DNA of 64,000 nt from Shewanella atlantica (GTDB taxonomy: Bacteria > Pseudomonadota > Gammaproteobacteria > Enterobacterales > Shewanellaceae). The notes below the pieces were generated by a model. The model saw only the letters and a list, made by a program, of their open reading frames with translations. It searched no databases and was not told where the DNA came from. Every line of letters starts with the position of its first letter. The first letter of the stretch is position 1. Both the position numbers and the translations under genes were made by a program. This document shows positions 9,061 to 17,722 of the stretch, piece after piece. The stretch lies in assembly GCF_003966265.1 (NCBI RefSeq), contig NZ_RXNV01000001.1, positions 930,001-994,000 of the forward strand, read 5' to 3'.

Positions 9061-10782
9061 CTACACCCGATAGTGGGCTATCTCCTGCTGCATCGACTCG
9101 GCCAGGTTAGCTAACTCCTGAGTGGCCACATTACTCTGCTCGGCCCCTGCTGCGGTCTGATCCGAAATATCGCTGATATTGATGATGTTTTGGTTTATCT
9201 CTTCTGTAACCGAGCTCTGCTGTTCGGAAGCGGTCGCTATCTGAGCATTCAAAGCATTGATCTGCTCGATACTGGCCATGATCTGCTGCAGCGCATCACC
9301 GGCTTGCTGGGATTTATCGACACTCAACTTCGCCTGCTCGGTTCCACGTTCCATCATCACCATAGAATCACGGGCACCTTGCTGTAGTCGCTGGATCATC
9401 TTCTGGATCTCTTCCGTAGAGTCCTGAGTTCGCTTAGCCAAGTTTCGTACTTCATCGGCCACGACGGCAAAACCTCGTCCCTGCTCTCCGGCGCGAGCGG
9501 CCTCGATGGCAGCATTGAGAGCTAATAGGTTCGTCTGCTCTGAGATCCCCTGAATAACATCGACCACTGAGCCAATTTCATCCGAATGTTGTGACAATAG
9601 CTTCATCGCTTCGGTGGCACTGTCCATCTCTTTAGAGAGGGTTTCTATGACCGAAATGCTCTCATCGACAACACTCTGACCATTAGTCGCGGCGCCGTTA
9701 GCCTCTTCCGACGTCGTCGCTGCGGCGGCGGCGCTCTGAGCCACCTCACGTACCGTCGCCGTAAATTGGTGAATAGCCGTTGCGATCAATTGGGTCTGCT
9801 GCTGTTGATCGACCACGTTACGTTGGGTCTGGGTCGATACCACTGAATTTTCTTCGGCCGAACTCGCCAAGCGGGATGTCGAATCATGGGTATTTTGCAC
9901 CGCATGCTGAAACCTGTAGGCAATTTGATTCACATAATCTGCAATATGTGAAAACTCATCGTCTCCACCCAGCTCTATGCGTTTAGTCAGATCGCCGTTA
10001 GCGATATCGACCGCCGTACCTTCCAGTACGACAACCGCCTTACTAACCCTACGGATCAGCAAGGTTGATGAAATAGTAATGATTAAAATACTTATAGTAG
10101 AGAAGAGAATAACCATAGGAATAAAGGTGGCGACACTCGATTGGGACTCATCAAACTTGATCTTGGCTTTGTCTAATTCTAACGTCAGAAAAGCCTCCGT
10201 CTCGGCAGTGATCTCTTTAAACAGAGGATTAATCTGAGTCAGTAAAATTCGATTGGAACCCAGATAATCTCCTTGCCCCAGTGCATCTAAAGCCGGATTG
10301 AAACCTGATGTAGTCACTTTATCAAGAAGTCGCTCCAGCTGCTTAATCTTGGCCAGCTCATCTCCGGCCAGTGATGATTCTAAGAGCTCATTATCGATGA
10401 TCTGATGAAGGCTTCGGATAGAGCTCTCGGTATCGGCAATATGTTTATCGACTTCATGGTTGTGCATTTCGGAAAATGGGTTAGTTGGATCATGCTGAAA
10501 TGCCAGCAGCAATCCACTACGGGCACTACCTAACTCCTCAAGAACCTTAGTCGCCCGAATGCTCTGCTGCATCTCTTGGTTATACAGACTTTCTATCGAT
10601 GAGCCTGCCTGCTGCATTGCCGTCACGCCTTGGTAGCCAAGAAACAGAAATGAGATGATCGTGAGGAATGCTATTAACTTTTGCTGGAACCGGACCGATT
10701 TAATTTTATCCATCAATCCGTTCGTTTGGTTATTGGAGTGTTGAACACGAACATTCCCTGTGAGGTGATCTACCGCAGACAT
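9061..10782 (-). CDS. Methyl-accepting chemotaxis protein (paralogue B)
   Basis: The 573-residue chemoreceptor is a paralogue of the one at 6792-8513. I place the start at the ATG at 10780-10782 ([10 protein letters not shown]), which has GGGAG a few bases upstream. It gives exactly the same length as paralogue A. A longer frame to 10893 exists but lacks such support. Architecture: one N-terminal helix, a periplasmic helical domain that differs clearly from paralogue A, a second helix near 215-240, HAMP and a signalling domain. The last ~280 residues differ from paralogue A at only a dozen or so positions. The sensor halves are far more divergent, suggesting different ligands with one shared output. 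Confidence 0.95.
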   Translation of the reverse strand: MSAVDHLTGNVRVQHSNNQTNGLMDKIKSVRFQQKLIAFLTIISFLFLGYQGVTAMQQAGSSIESLYNQEMQQSIRATKVLEELGSARSGLLLAFQHDPTNPFSEMHNHEVDKHIADTESSIRSLHQIIDNELLESSLAGDELAKIKQLERLLDKVTTSGFNPALDALGQGDYLGSNRILLTQINPLFKEITAETEAFLTLELDKAKIKFDESQSSVATFIPMVILFSTISILIITISSTLLIRRVSKAVVVLEGTAVDIANGDLTKRIELGGDDEFSHIADYVNQIAYRFQHAVQNTHDSTSRLASSAEENSVVSTQTQRNVVDQQQQTQLIATAIHQFTATVREVAQSAAAAATTSEEANGAATNGQSVVDESISVIETLSKEMDSATEAMKLLSQHSDEIGSVVDVIQGISEQTNLLALNAAIEAARAGEQGRGFAVVADEVRNLAKRTQDSTEEIQKMIQRLQQGARDSMVMMERGTEQAKLSVDKSQQAGDALQQIMASIEQINALNAQIATASEQQSSVTEEINQNIINISDISDQTAAGAEQSNVATQELANLAESMQQEIAHYRV

Positions 10783-11002
10783 AATGACTCCCGTTATCTC
10801 TTTATAAATCCAAAGCGGAATATTTAAGAGCTTTGATTTTTTGTTGGTACTAGTACGCACTGGTCTTAACAGTACGAATATAGCGACCAGCATAAAGTAA
10901 TACCTCCAATTGGGTAGCCATTAGTTAAGGAAGGGTTAAAATAAGTGACGAGGGTCACACCTAAAAAAACAAATATTCAACATGACTCACAGAGCATCAT
11001 GC

Positions 11003-12103
11003 TCAACCAATGGAAATCGGGATCCTGTTACGACCAAAGTGACCCGGAGCACCGGAGAAACATCCCGGCAGTTGAGTCCCGCAATAGGTACATTTACCCT
11101 CTGCGTTAAGGTGGTACTCTCCGAGCTCATACCAATCTCTGTTTATCACCTGCTTCTTGCAACCCGGACAGTAGGTACTGCCACCTGCGACATCGAACAC
11201 ATTACCGGTATAAACATGATTGAGCCCCTGTTGAAGGGCGATATCCCTGGCTCGTAGTAGGGTCGAAGCTGGGGTTTTTGGCTTATCCAGCATATGAAAA
11301 TCCGGGTGAAAGGCACTAAAATGCAGGGGGACATCCGCCCCCAGGTTGTCATGAACCCACCTGCACTGCTGCTCCAATTCGGTAGAGCTATCGTTTTCTC
11401 CGGGGATCAGCAGGGTGGTGATTTCGAACCAGACCTGTGTTTCATGATGAAGATAGAGCAAGGTATCGAGCACATCACTGAGGTGGCCACTACAGATCTT
11501 ATGATAGAAGTTTTGAGTGAAGCCTTTCAGGTCAACATTAGCGGCGTCTATATATTTGAAAAATTCGACTCTGGGTTCAGGCTTGATATAGCCTGCAGTG
11601 ACGGCAACGGTTTTAATCTTATGCTCCCGGCAGGCCTTGGCAACATCGACGGCATACTCGAGAAATATCACCGGGTCATTATAGGTAAACGCGATGCTTT
11701 TACACCCCATTCTTGCAGCCGTTAGTGCCAGCTCCTCAGGACTCGCGCTGGCGCTGAGGGTATCGAATTCACGGGACTTGCTGATATCCCAGTTTTGGCA
11801 AAACTTACAGCACAGGTTGCAGCCGGCTGTGCCAAATGAGAGCACTGAGCTACCTGGATAGAAGTGATTCAGGGGCTTTTTCTCTATGGGGTCGATACAG
11901 AAACCGCTGGAGCGTCCATAGGTGGTCAGTTTTATCATGCCATCGAGATTCTGGCGTACGAAACACACTCCCCGTTTACCATCACGCAACTGACACTCTC
12001 GCGGACAGAGATCGCACTGTATTCGGCCATCATCGAGTTTATGCCAGTACTTGGTGGGAACAATGTGGCTATCGATATCCATGATATTGGTTTCTGCCTT
12101 CAC
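11003..12103 (-). CDS. amrS: AmmeMemoRadiSam system radical SAM enzyme
   Basis: The 366-residue radical S-adenosylmethionine protein belongs to the PflA-like AmrS family. The family's CxxxCxxC cluster motif is visible as CNLCCKFC near residue 95. An N-terminal four-cysteine segment (CDLCPRECQLRDGKRGVC) precedes it. A C-terminal zinc-ribbon-like pair (CPGC and CTYC) follows near 315-345. The start is a GTG at 12101-12103, preceded by an excellent AGGAGGT (12109-12115). The nearest in-frame ATG is seven codons later and lacks that site. It is transcribed divergently from the Memo and AMMECR1 genes, completing the three-protein set. The reaction it catalyses is not established. Confidence 0.93.
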   Translation of the reverse strand: MKAETNIMDIDSHIVPTKYWHKLDDGRIQCDLCPRECQLRDGKRGVCFVRQNLDGMIKLTTYGRSSGFCIDPIEKKPLNHFYPGSSVLSFGTAGCNLCCKFCQNWDISKSREFDTLSASASPEELALTAARMGCKSIAFTYNDPVIFLEYAVDVAKACREHKIKTVAVTAGYIKPEPRVEFFKYIDAANVDLKGFTQNFYHKICSGHLSDVLDTLLYLHHETQVWFEITTLLIPGENDSSTELEQQCRWVHDNLGADVPLHFSAFHPDFHMLDKPKTPASTLLRARDIALQQGLNHVYTGNVFDVAGGSTYCPGCKKQVINRDWYELGEYHLNAEGKCTYCGTQLPGCFSGAPGHFGRNRIPISIG

Positions 12104-12184
12104 CGCAGACCTCCTGCATCACCTATACTTAAAGCCTAGTTTAAATTTGTTTATTAAGCTTCCAGAAGCTTCAAGAAGGTTCAA

Positions 12185-12997
12185 ATGTTAAGCTCGATAC
12201 GCCAAGCCGCCGTTGCCGATCTTTTCTATCCTGCAGATCCCGTTGAACTGACAAATCAAATCAAACAATTCCTCTGCGTGACTAACGATAAAAGCTGTGG
12301 ACAGGGAGTGAAAACCAGCGACAGGCGACGAGCTAAGGCGCTCATCGTTCCCCATGCGGGATATATCTATTCCGGAGCCGTAGCCGGGCGCGCTTTCGCT
12401 CAGATCCTTGACGATAATAAGATAGAGACTGTGGTATTACTGGGACCTGCACATCGAGTCTACCTCCGGGGCTGCGCCCTCCCCGAGGCTAATACCTTTG
12501 CAACCCCCTTAGGGAAAATCCCCATTGAGCAACAGAACTATGAAGAATTAAGCGGCTTGGATAAGGTGGTCATATCAGATCTCCCCCATCTGGATGAACA
12601 TTGTCTGGAGGTACAACTGCCATTTTTACAGCTCTGTCTGCAGCAATTCCGTTTGCTTCCCATCGTAGTGGGTGAATGCTCTCCCTCTGTGGTAGCCGAT
12701 ATTCTGGAGTTATTCGGCCAGCGGGAAAATACCCTAATCGTGGTGAGTACAGATCTCAGCCATTATCACTCTTACGCCGAGGCCTGTAGACTCGACCAGG
12801 AGACCTGTGAGCAAATATCAGACTTAAGCACGCAACTCTCATCTCATCAGGCTTGTGGCTGCTATGCCCTCAATGGGCTGAACATGTATGCTAAGAGGCA
12901 CGACCTGGCCATTGAGCAAATATGTTACCTCAACTCCGGCGACAGTGCTGGAGATAAGAGTAAGGTGGTAGGCTATGCCAGCTTCGCCCTGTATTAA
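12185..12997 (+). CDS. amrB: AmmeMemoRadiSam system protein B (Memo family)
   Basis: The 270-residue product belongs to the Memo family, which is structurally related to non-haem iron dioxygenases of the LigB type. It shows the family signatures VPHAGYIYSGAVAGRAF (about residues 55-72), LLGPAHRVYLRGCALPE (about 90-105), DEHCLEVQLPFLQ (about 140) and STDLSHYHSYAEA (about 195). The histidines in HAGY, PAH, DEH and SHYH are the expected metal-site candidates. It overlaps the following AMMECR1 gene by 23 bp, so the two are translationally coupled. AAGG precedes the ATG. Confidence 0.93.
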   Translation: MLSSIRQAAVADLFYPADPVELTNQIKQFLCVTNDKSCGQGVKTSDRRRAKALIVPHAGYIYSGAVAGRAFAQILDDNKIETVVLLGPAHRVYLRGCALPEANTFATPLGKIPIEQQNYEELSGLDKVVISDLPHLDEHCLEVQLPFLQLCLQQFRLLPIVVGECSPSVVADILELFGQRENTLIVVSTDLSHYHSYAEACRLDQETCEQISDLSTQLSSHQACGCYALNGLNMYAKRHDLAIEQICYLNSGDSAGDKSKVVGYASFALY

Positions 12998-13571
12998 TCT
13001 CACCATAGAAGAGAAACAACGGCTGTTAGCCTTAGCCAGGCAGACTCTGGTCGATTATTTTGACCCGCAGCAAACTGACATCGAAAGCCTGTCAGATGAT
13101 CCCCTGCTCTCCCGCCATGTCGGTTGCTTTGTCACCCTATTTCTCGATGGGGATCTCAGCGGTTGTATGGGGGATATCGAAGGTCATCGCCCCCTGTCAA
13201 AGAGCATTCCCGAACTGGCGCTTTGCAGTGCCTTTAAAGATAATCGATTTCTTCCCCTGCTCGCATCACAAATGGAGCGGCTCACGGTTGAGCTCTCGGT
13301 GCTCTCCCCCCTCAGCCCGTTAAAGGTCAGCGATGAGGATGCACTACTTCGTTATCTGGCAGATCATCGATACGGCGTGATATTGAGCGATGCCTTTCAT
13401 CGCTCTGTGTACCTGCCTCAGGTATGGGAGCAGCTTCCTGAGCCGGGCCAATTTATCAGAGAATTAAAACGTAAAGGAGGCTGGAGTGCTGATTATTGGT
13501 CTGATGATATGCGGGTAGAGTTATTCACCGTAGAGCATTTCAGAGAGCAAGAACGTACCGATAGTGAATAA
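12975..13571 (+). CDS. amrA: AmmeMemoRadiSam system protein A (AMMECR1 domain)
   Basis: The 198-residue AMMECR1-domain protein shows GCFVTLFLDGDLSGCMGDIEG (about residues 48-68), the hallmark 'G-C-x-G' region of the family. Next come 'FKDNRFLPL' and 'VELSVLSPL', then a C-terminal 'LPQVWEQLPEPGQFIRELKRKGG'. The function of AMMECR1 proteins is unknown. The start lies inside the end of amrB (23-bp overlap), indicating coupling. With the divergent radical SAM gene it forms the three-part cassette that occurs as a fused or clustered set in bacteria and archaea. Confidence 0.92.
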   Translation: MPASPCINLTIEEKQRLLALARQTLVDYFDPQQTDIESLSDDPLLSRHVGCFVTLFLDGDLSGCMGDIEGHRPLSKSIPELALCSAFKDNRFLPLLASQMERLTVELSVLSPLSPLKVSDEDALLRYLADHRYGVILSDAFHRSVYLPQVWEQLPEPGQFIRELKRKGGWSADYWSDDMRVELFTVEHFREQERTDSE

Positions 13572-13628
13572 GCAACCTCGGCAGGAGTTAGGTCAGGGCC
13601 GGATATAGTGCTATCTGGTCCTATAACA

Positions 13629-14183
13629 CTATCCACAAAGGTGAAGACTCATACGTGTAAATGCATAGGAGTGCCCATCTATCCTGAACATATCTTCAAG
13701 CTCACCATTTTTGATAAAACCCGTCGCTTCATAGAGACTGATAGCAGGTAAATTTTCAGATAATACCCAAAGATCTATCCACTCAATTTCAGCCTCATCG
13801 ATAGCCCACTGCTTGGCGGTTTTTATAAGCTGTTGACCCAATCCCATGCGTCTGGCATCTCTATGTACCCCCATGCCAAGCAAGGCCCTGTGCTGCGTAT
13901 GAGCCTCTGGATGACCACGAAGATCAATATGACCCATGATGACTCCATGCTTATCGAACGCTCCCCACACTCGTCGCCAGCCTGATTGTGGAAAATCCAC
14001 GGTCATTCCTGACGTGAAGCGCAGTTCCATCTCTTTTGTTAACCCGTCCGAGTCTGGTGACTGGGGCTGGAAAAGCGGGTTAGCTCCCCGTCCGTTTTCA
14101 GCTAACTGTTCACTTAAATAGGAAAAAAATTGCACAAAATCATTCTCAGCAATAAGACTAACTTCAACCTTACTCTCTTCCAT
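13629..14183 (-). CDS. GNAT-family N-acetyltransferase
   Basis: The 184-residue product has a GNAT fold. The acetyl-CoA pyrophosphate-binding motif is seen as RRMGLGQQLI (around residues 110-120) within LGMGVHRDARRMGLGQQLIKTA. It is followed by 'WAIDEAEIEWIDLWVLSENLPAISLYEATGF', typical of the last two motifs. Substrate cannot be predicted. The ATG follows AAGGTGAAGTA, a good ribosome binding site. It is convergent with amrA and not obviously part of that system. Confidence 0.88.
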   Translation of the reverse strand: MEESKVEVSLIAENDFVQFFSYLSEQLAENGRGANPLFQPQSPDSDGLTKEMELRFTSGMTVDFPQSGWRRVWGAFDKHGVIMGHIDLRGHPEAHTQHRALLGMGVHRDARRMGLGQQLIKTAKQWAIDEAEIEWIDLWVLSENLPAISLYEATGFIKNGELEDMFRIDGHSYAFTRMSLHLCG

Positions 14184-14660
14184 TACTTCACCTTTCCTTT
14201 AGTCACGCCGAGTCTCATAGAGGCACCAGCTCATCGGCTGGTTCCAATTCAATATTTATCTCATAAACAGGATAAACATGCATCACAATCATGATGCTAC
14301 CAACTTAATCACTAAAGCCATGAAAATCTAACAATAAAGACAAAACAAACTTAAATACAATCAGTTACATACTCAGTAAATAATTTTCCTCCCCTACAGA
14401 TGCAATGGGTTCTTTTCAATTTAAACGGGTCTGGATGACTCATAAACCGCAATATATCGGTGCCTGGCGCGGCTCAAAGGCAAAGATGATAAAAGCTCTG
14501 AAACATGAACTCTGTTTAAATATCCATATTCACTTTGGTGTTTTTCACCAAATTAGGTAAAGTGTCGGCAGCAATCATTAACGTTCCGGTAATCTGAATA
14601 ACCGTTATTACCACGAACAATTAAAATAAAACCAAAAATTATAATATTAAAGGGAAGGGT
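14184..14660. other. Promoter-containing intergenic region upstream of the POT-like transporter
   Basis: A 477-bp spacer. It contains a hairpin TTTGGTG-TTTTT-CACCAAA (14534-14552), not followed by T residues, which could be an operator or leader structure. A 51-codon frame at 14405-14560 has no ribosome binding site and no recognisable content, so I do not call it. Confidence 0.45.
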
Positions 14661-16193
14661 ATGAGCGACTCCAAAGATGCTTACGCAGGTAATGACCTGC
14701 GAGAAGTCAAGCAGCTGGGTATGTGGGCCTCCATTGCCAGCTTAAGTTACATTTTCTGGATCGTCGGCGGCATGGAGCTCGTTGAGCGAATTGCCTACTA
14801 TGGCGTTAAAGCCAGTGCGGGCCTTTATGCGAAGGCGCCCGTTTCCGAGGGTGGCTTAGGAATAAGCCTTAACGACTACGGTATCATTATCGCTCTCTGG
14901 GCCTTGATGCAGACCTTTGTCCCGGTATTTACCGGCGGGATCTCCGATAGAGTCGGTTATAAAGAGACCATCTTTGTTTCCACCCTGATCAAAATCTCCG
15001 GCTACTTAGTGATGGCCTTCTTCCCGAACTTCTATGGCTTCCTGTTCGGAGCCATATTACTCGCTGGAGGTACCGGTATTTTTAAACCCGGTATTCAGGG
15101 AACTCTGGTGCTGTCCACCGGCAGGCAGAACACCTCCATGGCGTGGGGTATTTTCTATCAGGTGGTCAATATTGGTGGTTTCCTTGGCCCTCTGGTTGCG
15201 GTACATATGCGCCAACTTTCCTGGGATAATGTCTTCTACGCTTGTGCGGCGATAATTTCCTTCAATTTCCTGTTTCTACTCGCCTATAAAGAGCCGGGGA
15301 AAGAGGAGCGATTGGAACGTAACCGCAAAATAAAATCCGGTGAAATTCAGCAACAAGCACTGTGGCGAGATGCACTGCATGAGCTTAAAAAGCCTGTGGT
15401 TATCTACTATATGCTGGTATTTGCCGGTTTCTGGTTCCTGTTTAATTCACTTTTCGATGTACTGCCTATCCACATCGCCGAATGGGTAGACACCAGCGTC
15501 ATCGTCACATCCCTGTTTGGTCCGGAAGGCACCTCAAATGGTTTCTTCCAATTCTGGCTGGGACTGGACAACACCGGAACTAAGGTGATGCCGGAAGGTA
15601 TGCTCAACCTCAATGCGGGTATGATCATGACGACCTGCTTCCTGGTCGCGGCATTGACCGCTAAATACCGCATTACCACGGCTATGCTTGGTGGCTGTTT
15701 GCTGAGTATTTTCGCCTTCGTATTAATTGGCGCAACCAATGCGGCCTGGATGATAGTACTGGCCATTGCCATGTTCTCTTTTGGTGAGATGATGATCAGC
15801 CCCAAGAAGAATGAGTTTATGGGTAATATCGCGCCGGAAGGTAAGAAAGCCATGTACCTTGGTTTTGTCATGTTACCCCAGGGAATAGGCTGGACACTGG
15901 AAGGTTATTTTGGTCCTAAACTCTATGAGATGTATGCCTCGAAAGAGATCTTCTCTCTGGAGCTATTGTCGCAGCGTGGAATGAGTGCGGCCGATGTCAG
16001 CGCCATCCCACAGGGTGAGGCCTTCAGCACATTGGTCACCTATACCGGCGAGCCGGCTCAAGAGCTCACAACCTTGCTATATAACACCCATAACATAGGT
16101 ATGGCCTGGTACATCATTGCCGCGATTGGCACCATATCCGCCGTGGGGATCTATCTGTATGGCAAATGGTTACTGAAGCTGCAGAGAGCTTAA
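14661..16193 (+). CDS. MFS transporter of the POT (proton-dependent oligopeptide) type
   Basis: The 510-residue protein has about 12 to 14 hydrophobic helices. Near residue 40 it has ELVERIAYYG, close to the POT signature ExxERxxYYG. Then come 'GGISDRVGYKETIF' (the MFS loop 2-3 motif) and 'GIFYQVVNIGGFLGP', the second POT-like motif. Members import di- and tripeptides with protons, though divergent relatives carry other substrates. This protein is at the divergent end of the family because several POT residues differ. The ATG follows AAAGGGAAGGGT. It stands alone and ends at a shared terminator. Confidence 0.82.
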   Translation: MSDSKDAYAGNDLREVKQLGMWASIASLSYIFWIVGGMELVERIAYYGVKASAGLYAKAPVSEGGLGISLNDYGIIIALWALMQTFVPVFTGGISDRVGYKETIFVSTLIKISGYLVMAFFPNFYGFLFGAILLAGGTGIFKPGIQGTLVLSTGRQNTSMAWGIFYQVVNIGGFLGPLVAVHMRQLSWDNVFYACAAIISFNFLFLLAYKEPGKEERLERNRKIKSGEIQQQALWRDALHELKKPVVIYYMLVFAGFWFLFNSLFDVLPIHIAEWVDTSVIVTSLFGPEGTSNGFFQFWLGLDNTGTKVMPEGMLNLNAGMIMTTCFLVAALTAKYRITTAMLGGCLLSIFAFVLIGATNAAWMIVLAIAMFSFGEMMISPKKNEFMGNIAPEGKKAMYLGFVMLPQGIGWTLEGYFGPKLYEMYASKEIFSLELLSQRGMSAADVSAIPQGEAFSTLVTYTGEPAQELTTLLYNTHNIGMAWYIIAAIGTISAVGIYLYGKWLLKLQRA

Positions 16194-16230
16194 TCCCGGT
16201 ATAGATACCGAGTGGTATTAGCTCAAACAG

Positions 16231-16263
16231 AAAAGGCTGACATCAAATGTCAGCCTTTTTTTT
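16231..16263. terminator. Bidirectional terminator between convergent genes
   Basis: A perfect 13-bp stem AAAAGGCTGACAT (16231-16243) / ATGTCAGCCTTTT (16247-16259) with loop CAA, followed by more T. It serves the POT-like gene (plus) and the acetate permease (minus). Confidence 0.95.
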
Positions 16264-16295
16264 GAATCTGATATCACTCGCTATAAAACAGCGAA

Positions 16296-16907
16296 TTAAG
16301 CGGCTTTTAGATGAGGTTCAGCTTGAAAAGACTGAGTCGCCTTCGGCGCTAGTTCACCAACAGGTAAAATAGTGCGGCCATACTCAGCATTCAGCACCTG
16401 CGCCATGGCGAAGTAGATAGCGCTTGCACCACAGAAGATACCTTCGAAACCGGCGATTGTGCCGATAAGCTCACTGCCGGTAAAGTCTCTGGCAGCCAGA
16501 AGGAAGAACAGAATAGTTAATGAACCGAATACTACTTGCTTAGCACGTGGATAGCGCAATGAGCCGACAAACATAAACGCGGTAAATATACCCCACATAG
16601 TCAAGTACCAGCCCATGAAACCTGCTGGGCTTGCAGCTGCCAGTCCCATCTTAGGCAATACAAGTAAGCCAACAAGCGTTAACCAGAACAGGCCATATGA
16701 GGTGAAAGCGGTAGTGCCGAATGTGTCACCGCGCTTAAAGCACATGCAGCCAACGATTACCTGGCTTAAGCCACCGTAGAAAATTCCCATTGCCAGGATC
16801 ATAGAATCAATTGGGAAGAATCCCGCATTGTGTATGTTTAATAGAACGGTGGTCATACCGAAGCCCATAAGGCCAAGTGGAGCCGGGTTAGCTAGTTTCG
16901 TCGACAT
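16296..16907 (-). CDS. satP: Acetate/succinate uptake transporter, GPR1/FUN34/YaaH family
   Basis: The 203-residue membrane protein has six predicted helices and the family signature [11 protein letters not shown] at residues 7-17. Later it has '[33 protein letters not shown]', the second conserved block. Family members take up acetate, and in E. coli also succinate, as proton symporters or channels. The gene stands alone with a long (>600 bp) upstream region that contains repeat-derived and cAMP-receptor-like palindromes, so it may be catabolically regulated. Confidence 0.92.
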   Translation of the reverse strand: MSTKLANPAPLGLMGFGMTTVLLNIHNAGFFPIDSMILAMGIFYGGLSQVIVGCMCFKRGDTFGTTAFTSYGLFWLTLVGLLVLPKMGLAAASPAGFMGWYLTMWGIFTAFMFVGSLRYPRAKQVVFGSLTILFFLLAARDFTGSELIGTIAGFEGIFCGASAIYFAMAQVLNAEYGRTILPVGELAPKATQSFQAEPHLKAA

Positions 16908-16957
16908 CGATTTCCCCTACAGGAATTTTCCAACAGAATTAAATTGATTTAAGTACA

Positions 16958-17007
16958 CCCAAGCCACTTGTCGATCTCCTCAAACTAAAATCTTGAAGTG
17001 GTTTGGG
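16958..17007. repeat. Short palindromic element with MITE-like ends
   Basis: CCCAAGCCACTT (16958-16969) pairs with AAGTGGTTTGGG (16996-17007), 12 bp with one G-T pair, around a 26-nt loop. The ends match the terminal inverted repeats of the larger element at 55914-56151. It looks like a miniature or deletion relative. Confidence 0.65.
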
Positions 17008-17287
17008 CATAAATCATGCGCGGCGCATTCTAGAGGAAGGGATTTAACATATCAAACGAGTAAACAGCTGCGTGATTCGGACGGATAATAATCGGTGTAC
17101 CTATTAACAAATGCAGGAATGAAATACGATAACACTCTGATTACAAAGCTATTAAACATAAATTCATTCATATTAAAAGCTTATTCGCATCATGAATGGA
17201 AAAACAGTCATGTTACTATAAAGTCCACTTATTTCAAAAGCTTAACACATGGCGGGCATTAGGTCTGAAACCTTGCCAAAGACAGAG

Positions 17288-17303
17288 CGTGACAGCCGTC
17301 ACG
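17288..17303. promoter_or_regulatory. Candidate cAMP-receptor-protein-type site
   Basis: The sequence CGTGACAGCCGTCACG contains GTGA-N6-TCAC, the core of the CRP consensus. It lies about 380 bp upstream of satP, farther than usual for activation, so its target is uncertain. Confidence 0.35.
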
Positions 17304-17590
17304 CAAACGCAGGCAAACGTGAAGCAACACGCAGGAACGTGGCATTAGATATAATATGCGAACTCCCTAAACAATCGAAACTGCACGCCTGACGCAGCAA
17401 GATCGCAAATATCAAATTTATTGAGAGCACGATCACAGAATAACTAAAAGGGATCTCTATTGAGTAAAACTCACATGCTTTAGCTCTGGCTCTGCAGGGA
17501 TTAACTTAAAATATCTGAAAGAAATGATGTTGTTAGGCACACTTGGGAACACTCAACTTAGTTACAAGATAGCATCAAATCGATAAAAAA

Positions 17591-17608
17591 TGGGGCCCAA
17601 GGGCCCCA
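17591..17608 (-). terminator. Intrinsic terminator of the decaheme cytochrome gene
   Basis: Stem TGGGGCCC (17591-17598) / GGGCCCCA (17601-17608). On the minus strand it is followed by a run of T (the A run at 17585-17590). It lies about 115 bp after the cytochrome stop codon. Confidence 0.85.
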
Positions 17609-17640
17609 GAATTAACAAAGAACTGTTAACAAAACACCAT

Positions 17641-17703
17641 TTGCAAAAGCTGTTTTCAAAAAGCTGTTTGCAAAAGCTGTGGGCTGCAGGGATGCGCCCA
17701 CAG
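17641..17703. repeat. Short tandem repeat and hairpin in the cytochrome 3' region
   Basis: Three near-identical 13-14 bp units (TTGCAAAAGCTGT, TTTCAAAAAGCTGT, TTGCAAAAGCTGT) span 17641-17680. They run into a hairpin CTGTGGGC (17677-17684) / GCCCACAG (17696-17703). This lies between the cytochrome stop codon and its terminator. Confidence 0.75.
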
Positions 17704-17722
17704 AGGGTGATTATTATCTCAG

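Larger units (their letters stand above)
16908..17590. other. Long regulatory or repeat-containing intergenic region
   Basis: About 680 bp without a convincing gene. It carries a palindromic element at 16958-17007 and a symmetric GTGA-N6-TCAC site at 17289-17302. The rest is AT-rich with no structure I could assign. A small RNA cannot be excluded by eye. Confidence 0.5.

Noticed and set aside
10783..10893. N-terminal extension of chemoreceptor B
   Set aside because: The start at 10782 has a ribosome binding site and yields the same length as the paralogue; the extension has no support.
11294..11725. Plus-strand 143-codon frame opposite the radical SAM gene
   Set aside because: It is antisense to a strongly supported gene, with no domain or start signal.
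14405..14560. 51-codon frame upstream of the POT-like transporter
   Set aside because: No ribosome binding site and no recognisable content; probably chance.
15407..15871. Minus-strand 154-codon frame inside the POT-like transporter
   Set aside because: Shadow of a membrane-protein gene; composition follows the other strand.
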